From a virus: DNA of 53,732 nt. The stretch is taken from the IMG/VR virus record IMGVR_UViG_3300017770_000016, positions 1 to 53,732 of that record. One strand, 5' to 3'. Under the pieces are notes generated by a model. The model worked only from the letters and a program-made list of their open reading frames with translations, did not search any database and had not been told where the DNA came from. How positions within the stretch are numbered: position 1 is the stretch's first letter; the number at the start of each line of letters is the position of its first letter. Of the stretch, positions 24,213-32,628 are shown in pieces. Made by a program: the position numbers and the translations under genes.

Positions 24213-24457
24213 CTGATCGATAGGGCGCGCCTCACTGTTAAACCTCCGCGCTCACATCGTCGCGGCCTTCCATCGCGCCACTCAGTCGCCCGCTCAGCCT
24301 AACAGTTTGCATAACCTGCGAGCGGCCTAGGTACCCTAGGGCGCGCACCCAAAAAAAGCCCGCGACTTGTCGCGACCCCACCACCCCCTATACAGCGCAG
24401 CGTATAGTGTTAGTGTATATATAACGTTCCCCACCCATAATGTTATGAAAAATAGAA
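24213..24457. promoter_or_regulatory. Leader of the late region (hairpins, possible late promoter)
   Basis: No gene is seen in 24093-24457. From left to right it holds CCTAGG-TAC-CCTAGG; a hairpin CGCGAC-TT-GTCGCG (24361-24374) preceded by seven A, which reads as a leftward terminator on the minus strand; an inverted repeat CTATAC...GTATAG (24388-24407); and TAGTGTATATATAAC about 40 bases before the terL ATG. A late promoter here is plausible because all downstream virion genes are on the plus strand, but no consensus pair is clear. Confidence 0.4.
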
Positions 24458-25921
24458 ATGGCTAACCTCAGTCACCTCTCTGAAGGTGAGATGAAAGAGA
24501 TTTTGATGTTGCAGGAGCGTTTGACGCTTCTGGATACGCAGCACAAGGCGAAGGACTCGTTCATGGAGTACATACGGTACATCTGGCCGGGCTTCATTGA
24601 GGGTGATCACCATCGGATCATTGCGGAGAAGTTGACTCGTGTGGCGAAGGGTGAGTTGAAGCGGTTGATTGTGAACATGCCGCCCCGTCATACGAAGAGT
24701 GAGTTCGCTTCGATCTACTTTCCGTCTTGGGTGATGGGTTTGAATCCTGACATGAAGATCATGCAGACCACGCACACGGCTGATTTATCGATCAATTTTG
24801 GTCGCAAGGTGCGTAACCTGATGGATTCGGACGAGTATTCTAATATTTTTCCCAAGGTATCCTTGGCCTCTGACTCAAAAAGTGCGGGGAAGTGGCAAAC
24901 GAGTCAGGGTGGTGAATATTTTGCGGCAGGTGTGGGTGGTGCGATAGCGGGTAGGGGTGCAGATTTATTGATTATTGACGATCCGCACTCTGAACAGGAC
25001 GCGATGTCGATCAATCTGCTGGATTCCTGTTACGAGTGGTACACATCGGGGCCGAGGCAGCGACTTCAGCCTGGTGGTGCGATTGTTATTGTGATGACTC
25101 GATGGAATACGGCGGATTTGACGGGTAGGTTGTTGAATCGGCAGACGGAGACGCACTCTGACCAGTGGGAGGTGGTTGAATTGCCTGCTGTTTTTGAAGA
25201 TTCGGGCAATGTGTTGTGGCCAGAGTTCTGGAAGAAGGAGGAATTGGATGCAGTTAAGGCGTCGATCCCTGTTTCCAAGTGGAATGCGCAGTATCAGCAG
25301 AATCCTACGTCGGAAGAGGGTGCGATTATCAAGCGGGAGTGGTGGCAGCTATGGGAAGCTGAAGATCCTCCTGCGTGTCATTATGTTATTCAGTCGTATG
25401 ATACTGCGTTTTCTAAGAAGGAGACGGCGGACTACTCCGCTATCACCACATGGGGCGTATTTTCGCCGCAAGAAGGCATGGGTGATGCGATTATTTTGTT
25501 GGATGCGCAGAAAGGCAGGTGGGACTTCCCTGAGTTGAAGTCAGTTGCGCAGGAGCAGTATGTTGAGTTCAACCCCGACATGGTGTTGATTGAGGCTCAG
25601 GCGAGTGGCACGCCGCTGACGCACGAGTTGAGGGCGATGGGAATTCCTGTGGTGAATTACCGGCCTTCCAGAGGTAATGACAAGATGACTCGTGTGCATG
25701 CGGCGAGTCCTGTGTTTGAGGCTGGGATGGTATGGGCGCCTGATCGTGTATTTGCGGATGAGGTGATTGAGGAATGCGCTGCATTTCCGTTTGCACCGCA
25801 CGATGATTATGTAGACACTACGACGCAGGCGATATTAAGATTCAGACAGGGTAACTTCATCAATCTTTATTCTGACGAGGATGAAGAAGAAGTATACCGA
25901 GATAGGCGCGCATATTATTAG
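24458..25921 (+). CDS. terL: Terminase large subunit
   Basis: 487 residues. The ATPase domain shows the Walker A variant MPPRHTKSE (74-82), LLIIDDPHSE as Walker B (170-179), then VMTRWNTADLTG (coupling region). The nuclease domain has D315 in QSYDTAFSKKETADYSA and a C-terminal HDDYVDTTTQAILRF. The length and motifs are normal for the family. It powers DNA packaging and cuts the concatemer. The ribosome site is weak (AAAAATAGAA). Unlike the usual arrangement, it is separated from terS by a minus-strand island. Confidence 0.95.
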   Translation: MANLSHLSEGEMKEILMLQERLTLLDTQHKAKDSFMEYIRYIWPGFIEGDHHRIIAEKLTRVAKGELKRLIVNMPPRHTKSEFASIYFPSWVMGLNPDMKIMQTTHTADLSINFGRKVRNLMDSDEYSNIFPKVSLASDSKSAGKWQTSQGGEYFAAGVGGAIAGRGADLLIIDDPHSEQDAMSINLLDSCYEWYTSGPRQRLQPGGAIVIVMTRWNTADLTGRLLNRQTETHSDQWEVVELPAVFEDSGNVLWPEFWKKEELDAVKASIPVSKWNAQYQQNPTSEEGAIIKREWWQLWEAEDPPACHYVIQSYDTAFSKKETADYSAITTWGVFSPQEGMGDAIILLDAQKGRWDFPELKSVAQEQYVEFNPDMVLIEAQASGTPLTHELRAMGIPVVNYRPSRGNDKMTRVHAASPVFEAGMVWAPDRVFADEVIEECAAFPFAPHDDYVDTTTQAILRFRQGNFINLYSDEDEEEVYRDRRAYY

Positions 25922-25930
25922 GAGCTTCGT

Positions 25931-27067
25931 ATGGCTAATACCAAATACGACAACAGAACCCGCCAGCAAATAGCCAGTGATGTTTTAAAGGAAAAAGGTT
26001 TATTCGGTACGATTGGGACTTATTTAAGTGGCGACATGCCCCGATCCGAAAGCAGGGATGATATTCAAGGCAAAGTAAATCGCAGACGCAAAGGGATGGA
26101 AGTCCTCAAGCAACGCGAAGCTGAAGGTAGAAAGCGTGCTGCTCGCCTCAAGAGAGAGAAGGAACAGCAGATCGCAAAGAATGAAGCGGCTCGCAAAGAG
26201 CGTATTCGTGCTAGTGAGCAAGCAAAGATTGATCGTCAAGCTGCGTCTGTTAGTGGCAGGGCTTTAAATGCTGACGAAAAGAAAGCAATTGCCGACATGA
26301 AGCGTCGAGAGCGTTTGGCTCAAGCAGATTCTGCAAAGGCAAGCACGGGTGTCCTGCGTTCCTCTGCAAACCCAGCGAAGCCAAAGCCTCCCGCCAAGCC
26401 AAAGGTTCCTGCAAAGACTGCTTCCACGTCCACTAAGCCAGCCGCAAATACTTCCTCTACGACCTCGAAGCCTGCTGCGAAGTCCACTCCCGCCAGTTCC
26501 ACGCCTGCATCAAGCGGCCCAGACTGGAAGCAGTACAAGTCTGTTGCTGCGGCAAAGAGAGCAGGTTCTAGATTTTATACAGGCCGTGACGGCAAGAAGA
26601 AGTTAGCGATTACGAAGGAAGAGCTTGGTCGTAAGAAGGGTGAGACGCTTACTCAAGCGTACAATCGATTTGAAGGAAAGACTGCTAGAAAAACCGCAAA
26701 CAAAGCTGGAGGCGGCATGATGAAATCTAAGATGGCGTCTAAAGGTGGTGCTCGTGGTGGCAAACGTATGCCTACGGGTATGAAGGCTGGTGGCCCTGCA
26801 GGCAAGTTTCCTGATCTCAGTGGTGACGGCAAGGTAACACAGAAAGATATCTTGATGGGCAAGGGTGTCGTCAAGAAGCAAGCTGGCGGCATGATGAAGT
26901 CCAAAGGCATGGCTAAAGGCGGTGCCATGAAGAAGAAAGGTTATGCCATGGGTGGTATGACCAAGAAGGGCATGGCCAAAGGCGGGCCCGTCAAGAAGAA
27001 AGCTGTCTCACGCAAGCCTCGCGGCGTAGGTGCTGCGCTTCGTGGATACGGCAAGGCGATGAAATAA
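25931..27067 (+). CDS. Lys/Gly-rich protein with Ca-binding-like loop and AKGG repeats
   Basis: 378 residues; AGGAG before the ATG. The N-terminal part is a charged helix (KQREAEGRKRAARLKREKEQ). The middle is a Pro/Ala/Ser/Thr/Lys linker. Near residue 293 PDLSGDGKVTQKD has the spacing of an EF-hand/dockerin calcium loop. The tail repeats AGGMMKSKGMAKGG-type segments, a hallmark of uncultured marine phage virion proteins. It may coat or condense DNA or act in head assembly; this is not established. Confidence 0.65.
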   Translation: MANTKYDNRTRQQIASDVLKEKGLFGTIGTYLSGDMPRSESRDDIQGKVNRRRKGMEVLKQREAEGRKRAARLKREKEQQIAKNEAARKERIRASEQAKIDRQAASVSGRALNADEKKAIADMKRRERLAQADSAKASTGVLRSSANPAKPKPPAKPKVPAKTASTSTKPAANTSSTTSKPAAKSTPASSTPASSGPDWKQYKSVAAAKRAGSRFYTGRDGKKKLAITKEELGRKKGETLTQAYNRFEGKTARKTANKAGGGMMKSKMASKGGARGGKRMPTGMKAGGPAGKFPDLSGDGKVTQKDILMGKGVVKKQAGGMMKSKGMAKGGAMKKKGYAMGGMTKKGMAKGGPVKKKAVSRKPRGVGAALRGYGKAMK

Positions 27068-27366
27068 TGGCCTTACCTGCGGTAATAGCTGCTTTCATCA
27101 GCAGAGAGGGCATCAAGAAAGCCATCAAGAAGTTTGGTGAGAAGGCTGTAAAAGAGTCAACTGAAGAGCCGATCAAAGGCGTCACACAAGCCCGTCAAAA
27201 GATGATGACGCCTGCTCAGAAGAGTCGCGCTCGAAAGGCTCAGAAAGACTTGGGCCTTTCTGCCCGCAGGGACATGAAGGATGCCAAGCCGCCTATTGAG
27301 AGGTCAAAGGGCGGCATGGCCAATAAGCGCACTAAGAGCACCAAGTGGGAAGCCAAGTGGGGATAG
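27067..27366 (+). CDS. Small basic hypothetical protein
   Basis: 99 residues. Its ATG overlaps the preceding TAA. An amphipathic N-terminus (PAVIAAFISREGIKKAIKKFG) is followed by a Lys/Arg-rich body and SKGGMANKR. It overlaps the metalloprotease-like gene. It is probably a head-associated minor protein; no motif identifies it. Confidence 0.6.
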   Translation: MALPAVIAAFISREGIKKAIKKFGEKAVKESTEEPIKGVTQARQKMMTPAQKSRARKAQKDLGLSARRDMKDAKPPIERSKGGMANKRTKSTKWEAKWG

Positions 27367-28244
27367 AAGACCTGCTGCGGGATGCTTTGTCTGAGGAAGC
27401 TCGTGCGGCATCTGAACAGATGGCTGACATTGAGTTTGAAGATGAGGTTCAAACTCGCCTTCCTGAAGATCTCCGCTATGGTGGGCTTTATGGCCTTATG
27501 TCTTACCTAGGCATGCAAGGCCAAGGTGATCAAGAGGGATCACAAAGTCGCCGTGCTGTTATCAAGCCCAAAGGCATGCCGAAACCAGGTGAAGATCAAC
27601 GTGCATCAACATTCCTTGGTTCATATTATTTGCCAGAAGCAAACCCTGACAGACTGGCTATGAATGTAGATCGAACAATGGGTCTTGATTTTTACCAAGG
27701 CTCTTACCCCAATCCTGATGAGATCAGGTACTTTCAGTCAACCAGTCCAAGAGCTAGAGAGCTTGGTGTTGGTGGGCTAGATGAAGTGTCAGACACAGTT
27801 GCTCACGAGCTTTTTCACAGAGGTCAAAGCCTGCCGTTCTTGAAAGATATGCTTGAAGAAGTAAATCAGAAGATGGATCTTGCTGACCGTGACTCTGTGA
27901 TGGGCCGCGTTAAGTATGAACGTCTTAAAGATGAACGATCTAGGCTCAGAAATCTTGTGCGCAAAGGACACTATTATTTGGATGCTTTAGACAAAAAGAA
28001 TCCAACTACTAGTGAAGACAAGCAAAGAAGAGATGATCTATTGGATATCTATGGTTACTATCCCATAGGTTTAGACAGGACTCGTCTAGAAGAGCTTGAA
28101 GCTTTGCAAGACGATATCGGTAACTACTTAACGCCTGAAAAACAAAAGGAACTTGGGGTAAAGCTTCCAACCCCTGCGGCGAAACCAAAAGAACCGCCAG
28201 GCTTTGTGGAACGGGCACTAGACTATGCTAAGGACATTTTTTAA
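27345..28244 (+). CDS. HExxH zinc metallopeptidase-like protein
   Basis: 299 residues from GTG 27345; GTG 27357 is equally possible and has GGGA upstream. The motif VAHELFHRGQ places HELFH at residues 154-158, a zincin active site (two His plus catalytic Glu), followed by a long helical region (LEEVNQKMDLADRD and onwards). A structural-region zincin could process a head or tail protein or act on the host envelope. The third zinc ligand is not obvious. The motif alone could be chance, but the context D-TVAHELFHRGQS is typical. Confidence 0.65.
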   Translation: MGSQVGIEDLLRDALSEEARAASEQMADIEFEDEVQTRLPEDLRYGGLYGLMSYLGMQGQGDQEGSQSRRAVIKPKGMPKPGEDQRASTFLGSYYLPEANPDRLAMNVDRTMGLDFYQGSYPNPDEIRYFQSTSPRARELGVGGLDEVSDTVAHELFHRGQSLPFLKDMLEEVNQKMDLADRDSVMGRVKYERLKDERSRLRNLVRKGHYYLDALDKKNPTTSEDKQRRDDLLDIYGYYPIGLDRTRLEELEALQDDIGNYLTPEKQKELGVKLPTPAAKPKEPPGFVERALDYAKDIF

Positions 28245-28943
28245 TTGCCATACCTACAAAGCAACATCCCGCACTTCAAGTGCTGGGTGAGACGAGAATA
28301 CACACACAATCACGACAAATACCACGGCGAGTTCTTACACGCGATGGTTATCGCTGTGACCACGATGCCCACGAGGTGCTTGAGCTTTCAGGTAATCTTT
28401 ACGGGCTGTGAGAATGATGACGAAGAGGATGAGTCAAATGTGCATGGTGGGGCCATGTGGGCGAGGATGCCGATCACTGCTTTGGTGGCGGACACACCGT
28501 TTGAAGACTGGCCTATCCCTATGGCGGTACATGATGCCCAGCCTTGGGACTGTTCTTCTCACACTCATGCTGTATACGTTCTAGATCGCGCTACGCCATG
28601 CCCCTGGCTTGCCAAGATCGATGGCAACATGTACCCGGCAAAGTATCTGTTTACGGTTGATTATGCGGAGAATGAGATCGCTGATGATCCTGCGCAGCAT
28701 AAGCAATCGCATGTGATGGAGTTACTTGATGCTGGCGAGTGGACTGGGAATATAGTAGCTTTGCCTAACAACAGGGTGCGAGTGACGCATCCTGCGTGGT
28801 TTGAGACTGGCAGTGGGGCACCTGACTTCAAGCCTTCTCAGCACATTCACTACAGTAAGTCGGATTTGGATTACACGTTAGATGTGAATCGTATCTTCGA
28901 TAATCTGTATGCAGATAGTGGCCACGATACTGAGGACGAGTAA
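28245..28943 (+). CDS. Hypothetical late-region protein, 232 residues
   Basis: The TTG start at 28245 follows the previous stop directly. It contains FKCWVRREYTHNHDKYHGEFLHAM, CLSFQVIFTG, AMWARMPITALVAD and HPAWFETGSG, a pattern I associate with a conserved protein near the terminase and portal of marine phages. Rich in Trp, His and acidic residues. Probably a globular head accessory; function unknown. Confidence 0.65.
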   Translation: MPYLQSNIPHFKCWVRREYTHNHDKYHGEFLHAMVIAVTTMPTRCLSFQVIFTGCENDDEEDESNVHGGAMWARMPITALVADTPFEDWPIPMAVHDAQPWDCSSHTHAVYVLDRATPCPWLAKIDGNMYPAKYLFTVDYAENEIADDPAQHKQSHVMELLDAGEWTGNIVALPNNRVRVTHPAWFETGSGAPDFKPSQHIHYSKSDLDYTLDVNRIFDNLYADSGHDTEDE

Positions 28944-29000
28944 ACTCGAACATAGGCGAGTGATCTTGACCAGATGAGATAAACCCAAGAAGGGCATGCC

Positions 29001-31556
29001 ATGGCCATAGAGCGCGGTGTAGATGACGTTGATGTCGATGAGCTAGGGATCGAGGACAACACCAAAGAGATTGAGGTAGGCGCTGAGTCTCCTGAAGATC
29101 TGATGTTCGATGGCATGGATGATGAAGATGCCGCCCTCATGGACGATGGCACTATGGTGTTTGGCGAAGACGATCTTCGTGAAGACATTCCCCCTCCGTT
29201 CAACTCTAACCTCGCTGAAGTCATTGATAAGTCTGATCTGGGCAGAATCTATTCTGACTTGATGGCCGACATTGATGACGATAAGTCATCGCGCAAAGAG
29301 TGGGTTGATCAGTATACCGAGGGCTTAAAGTTCTTGGGCATGAAGTTTGAAGATCGCACTGAGCCTTTTGAGGGCGCATCTGGTGTGATTCATCCGTTGC
29401 TTGCCGAGTCTGTGACGCAGTTCCAAGCACAAGCATACAAAGAATTATTACCTGCTGGTGGCCCTGTTAAGACCATGGTCATGGGTATGGGCACACCTCA
29501 GACTGACCTACAGGCGGCTCGTGTTCAGGAGTTCATGAACTATCTGATCACTCAGGAGATGAAGGAATACGATCCTGAGACTGACCAGCTGCTGTTCTAT
29601 TTGCCTTTGTCTGGCAGCGCATTTCGTAAGGTTCACTTTGACCAGTCACTAGGCCGTCCCGTTTCTCGTTTCATCCCATCTGAAAAGCTGATTGTGCCTT
29701 ATGGCACCACCAGTCTTGATAATGCGGTGCGTATCACGCATGTGATTGACATGTCGATGAACGAAGTGCGCAAGCTGCAGCAGACGGGCTTTTACCGCAA
29801 GACCAAGATCTCTGGTGAGTCTGACGATACGACATATTCATCTACGGATGTTGAAGAAGAGATCGATGAACTGCAGGGCGTGAAGCCATCTGGTAGCTCT
29901 AGCGATTACGAAGCAGAGCTCATGGAAGTTCACGTTGAGCTTGATATTCCTGGCTTTGAAGATAAGGATGCGCAAGGTGAAGAAACAGGTATCAAGTTAC
30001 CGTACATCGTCACGTTACTCCCTAAGCAAAACACGATTCTTTCGATACGCAGGAACTATGTCGAAACGGACATTATGCGCCGTCGTATTGACTACTTTGT
30101 GCATTACAAGTTTCTGCCAGGTGTTGGTTTTTATGGTTTTGGTCTGACCCATATGATTGGTGGATTGTCTCAGGCATCCACCTCGATCCTGCGCCAGCTG
30201 ATCGACGCTGGCACGCTGGCGAATTTGCCTGCAGGTTTCAAGGCTCGTGGTATTCGTATTCGTGATAGCGATGTGCCACTGCAGCCTGGTGCGTTTAGGG
30301 ATATGGACGCACCCGGCGGATCACTGCGCGATGCGTTGATGCCGCTGCCTTTCCAAGAACCAAGCGGCACGTTGTTGCAGTTACTTGGTATGTTGGTGGA
30401 GGCGGGCCGTCGTTTTGCTTCTGTAGGTGATATGCAGGTCGGTGACGGTAACCAGCAGGCGCCTGTCGGCACCACGATTGCGTTACTTGAGCGCGGCACT
30501 AAGGTGATGAGCGCGATACACAAGCGCATGCACTACAGCCAAAAGGTTGAGTTCAATATTCTTGCACGAGTGATCAAAGAGTCACCGATCAAGGCATATC
30601 CGTATCAGATTGCTAGTGGTCAGCAGCAGTTGTTAGCACAGGACTTCGATGATCGTATCGACATCATTCCTGTATCTGACCCGAATATCTTCTCCATGAG
30701 CCAGCGTGTGATGCTTGCTCAAGAGATGATGCAGATGGTGCAGTCGAACCCTCAGATCCATGGGCCTATGGGTATGTACGAAGCGTATCGACGCATGTAC
30801 GAAGCGATGGGTGTGCAACAGATTGAGCAGTTACTACCACCACCTCCGCAGCCACAGCCTGTGCCGCCTGGGATAGAGAACTCAAACTTCTTGCAGATGC
30901 AGCCTGCACAAGCGTTTGCAGAACAGAGTCACGAGGCGCACATAGATGCACACATTGCGTTACTCAAAACGCCAATTGTTTCTTCTGCTCCTCCAGGTCA
31001 GCAGCAAGTCACGGCTATGATTCAAGCGCATATCTATCAGCACATTGACTTCAAGGCACGCGAGATGGCGCAGCAAGACCCTGAGATCAAGCAGATGGAA
31101 CAACAGATGCAGCAAACTCAACAGCAGATGCAACAACAAGCTCAGATTGATCCGATGGCTGCGCAACAGGCTCAGATGCAGATGCAGCAGATGCAACAAC
31201 AGATGCAGTTGATCATGGAAGACAAGGTCGCTGAGATCACTATGCAGCTAACAGAGCAGTTGGTTCCAGAGCTTGCACCGACACAGCAAGATGATCCTTT
31301 GGTTAATCTGCGTGACCGTGAGCTTGATATCAAAGAAGCAGATCTGCAGCGTAAAGCAAGCGAAGCTGATCGACGCATTGATCTGGAAAGTGAGCGTATT
31401 GATAACGCTGCAGACATGGCTGATGAGCGCATGGACTTGCAGAAAGAGATTGCTGACATGAAGGACGATGTGGCTCGTGAGCGAATAGGCTTGCAACGTT
31501 CTGCACAGATGGCTAAAACTGCAGAAAACATTGCCAAAGATTTTTTCAGGCAGTAA
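29001..31556 (+). CDS. Portal protein (P22-like)
   Basis: 851 residues, the size of large podovirus portals. After an acidic N-terminus, FEDRTEPFEGASGVIHPLL, EFMNYLITQEMKEYDPETD, LPLSGSAFRKVHFD and PSEKLIVPYGTTSL follow the P22-type portal pattern. The C-terminal third (from about residue 690) is Gln/Met-rich, then a long charged coiled coil (LQRKASEADRRIDLESERID), comparable to the extended barrel of P22 portals. It forms the dodecamer at the DNA-entry vertex. It starts 58 bases after the preceding gene. Confidence 0.9.
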   Translation: MAIERGVDDVDVDELGIEDNTKEIEVGAESPEDLMFDGMDDEDAALMDDGTMVFGEDDLREDIPPPFNSNLAEVIDKSDLGRIYSDLMADIDDDKSSRKEWVDQYTEGLKFLGMKFEDRTEPFEGASGVIHPLLAESVTQFQAQAYKELLPAGGPVKTMVMGMGTPQTDLQAARVQEFMNYLITQEMKEYDPETDQLLFYLPLSGSAFRKVHFDQSLGRPVSRFIPSEKLIVPYGTTSLDNAVRITHVIDMSMNEVRKLQQTGFYRKTKISGESDDTTYSSTDVEEEIDELQGVKPSGSSSDYEAELMEVHVELDIPGFEDKDAQGEETGIKLPYIVTLLPKQNTILSIRRNYVETDIMRRRIDYFVHYKFLPGVGFYGFGLTHMIGGLSQASTSILRQLIDAGTLANLPAGFKARGIRIRDSDVPLQPGAFRDMDAPGGSLRDALMPLPFQEPSGTLLQLLGMLVEAGRRFASVGDMQVGDGNQQAPVGTTIALLERGTKVMSAIHKRMHYSQKVEFNILARVIKESPIKAYPYQIASGQQQLLAQDFDDRIDIIPVSDPNIFSMSQRVMLAQEMMQMVQSNPQIHGPMGMYEAYRRMYEAMGVQQIEQLLPPPPQPQPVPPGIENSNFLQMQPAQAFAEQSHEAHIDAHIALLKTPIVSSAPPGQQQVTAMIQAHIYQHIDFKAREMAQQDPEIKQMEQQMQQTQQQMQQQAQIDPMAAQQAQMQMQQMQQQMQLIMEDKVAEITMQLTEQLVPELAPTQQDDPLVNLRDRELDIKEADLQRKASEADRRIDLESERIDNAADMADERMDLQKEIADMKDDVARERIGLQRSAQMAKTAENIAKDFFRQ

Positions 31557-31575
31557 ATCAAAAGAGGGATTTACA

Positions 31576-31788
31576 ATGAGTTCAGTAAGACAGAAGATGG
31601 CCGCAGTTCAAAAGGCCGTCAACAAAGCAGAGGAAAAGCTCCGTCTTGGCGAAGAGCCAACTCCTGCACCTGTTGAAGATAAGGTTGAAGAAGTTGCGCA
31701 GCCAACACCAGAGAAGAAGGCAGCACCTAAAAAGAAGGCTGCTCCAAAGGCCAAAGCCAAATCAACACCAAAAGGTAAGAAGTCATGA
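31576..31788 (+). CDS. Small Lys/Ala/Pro-rich protein
   Basis: 70 residues from ATG 31576 (AGAGGGAT upstream). The N-terminus (VRQKMAAVQKAVNKAEEKLRLG) is helical. The C-terminus (KKAAPKKKAAPKAKAKS) is histone-H1-like. It may bind DNA in the capsid. The four-base stop overlap (ATGA) couples it to the next gene. Confidence 0.65.
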   Translation: MSSVRQKMAAVQKAVNKAEEKLRLGEEPTPAPVEDKVEEVAQPTPEKKAAPKKKAAPKAKAKSTPKGKKS

Positions 31789-31979
31789 TCAAGCGTCAAA
31801 CGAGTTTTCCCCAGCCAAAGGTCACTGATAGCAAGGTGTCTATCAAAGATCAGGGTACGGTGAACTATGCAAAGAGCGAGTCTGTAGCTACGCCCACTTC
31901 TTCTGCTCCTTACGGCGCAGGTGAGATGCGTGGTGGTGGTGCAGCGATTCGCGGCAAGAAGTTCAGCGGAATCTTCTAA
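31785..31979 (+). CDS. Small conserved late protein
   Basis: 64 residues, beginning in an ATGA overlap. The C-terminal EMRGGGAAIRGKKFSGIF belongs to the MRGGGAAxRGxKF type that I recognise from several marine phages. Function unknown; its place between the portal and the capsid genes indicates a virion role. Confidence 0.65.
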   Translation: MIKRQTSFPQPKVTDSKVSIKDQGTVNYAKSESVATPTSSAPYGAGEMRGGGAAIRGKKFSGIF

Positions 31980-32626
31980 TGAGCTTGATGCCTATTCAAG
32001 GCTATTCGCCCAATCGTCAAGATTACATTGACGATCCTGATACGTTTAATTTTAGAGTGCCTACGCTTAGGCCTACGCGCCCCCCTCGCCCCCTGATGTC
32101 TAGTATGGATAGGGATATCTTTGGTCGCCCCTCTGTGGATAACAGGGGAAAGTTTATGCGTCAGGTCGGCGAGACTCCACGTCTTGGAGGATACTCCGAT
32201 AGGAGGGCTAAGCTTGGAAACGTTACGCCTGTGCCTAGGCCTGAACCGATTCAATTTAACGAGCCTTTTACTCAACAACCTCGTCAACTAGGAGTTTCTG
32301 GTGACAACAATAGCGCAGAAGCTTCTCGCCGAGGACAATTAGGTCAACAACCTCAATTTGGTCAAGTGCAACAACAACCACAGTTCAACCAACAAGGCAT
32401 GCAACAGATGATGCAGTTCATGCAGCAAATGATGCAGATGTTCTCTATGATGAGCGGCCAGGGTGGTCAAGGCGGCTTTGGCGGTGGTTATATGAACCAA
32501 GGGCCATATGGCGGTGGTTTTGGACAAGGTGGATATCAACAGTTTCAACAGCCTCAACAAAGGCCAATGCCTAGATACCCTAGGATGCAGAACAATTATT
32601 CACAAAGTCCTTTTGGTAGGTACTAA
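31979..32626 (+). CDS. Gln/Gly/Met-rich low-complexity protein
   Basis: 215 residues. Arg/Pro-rich N-terminal half (VPTLRPTRPPRPLMSSM) and a C-terminal half of Gln, Met and Gly (MQQMMQFMQQMMQMFSMM). It is probably disordered. A start of ATG directly at the previous stop and a stop just before the next ATG show co-translation. Possibly a structural or assembly protein; no family known. Confidence 0.6.
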   Translation: MSLMPIQGYSPNRQDYIDDPDTFNFRVPTLRPTRPPRPLMSSMDRDIFGRPSVDNRGKFMRQVGETPRLGGYSDRRAKLGNVTPVPRPEPIQFNEPFTQQPRQLGVSGDNNSAEASRRGQLGQQPQFGQVQQQPQFNQQGMQQMMQFMQQMMQMFSMMSGQGGQGGFGGGYMNQGPYGGGFGQGGYQQFQQPQQRPMPRYPRMQNNYSQSPFGRY

Positions 32627-32628
32627 TT

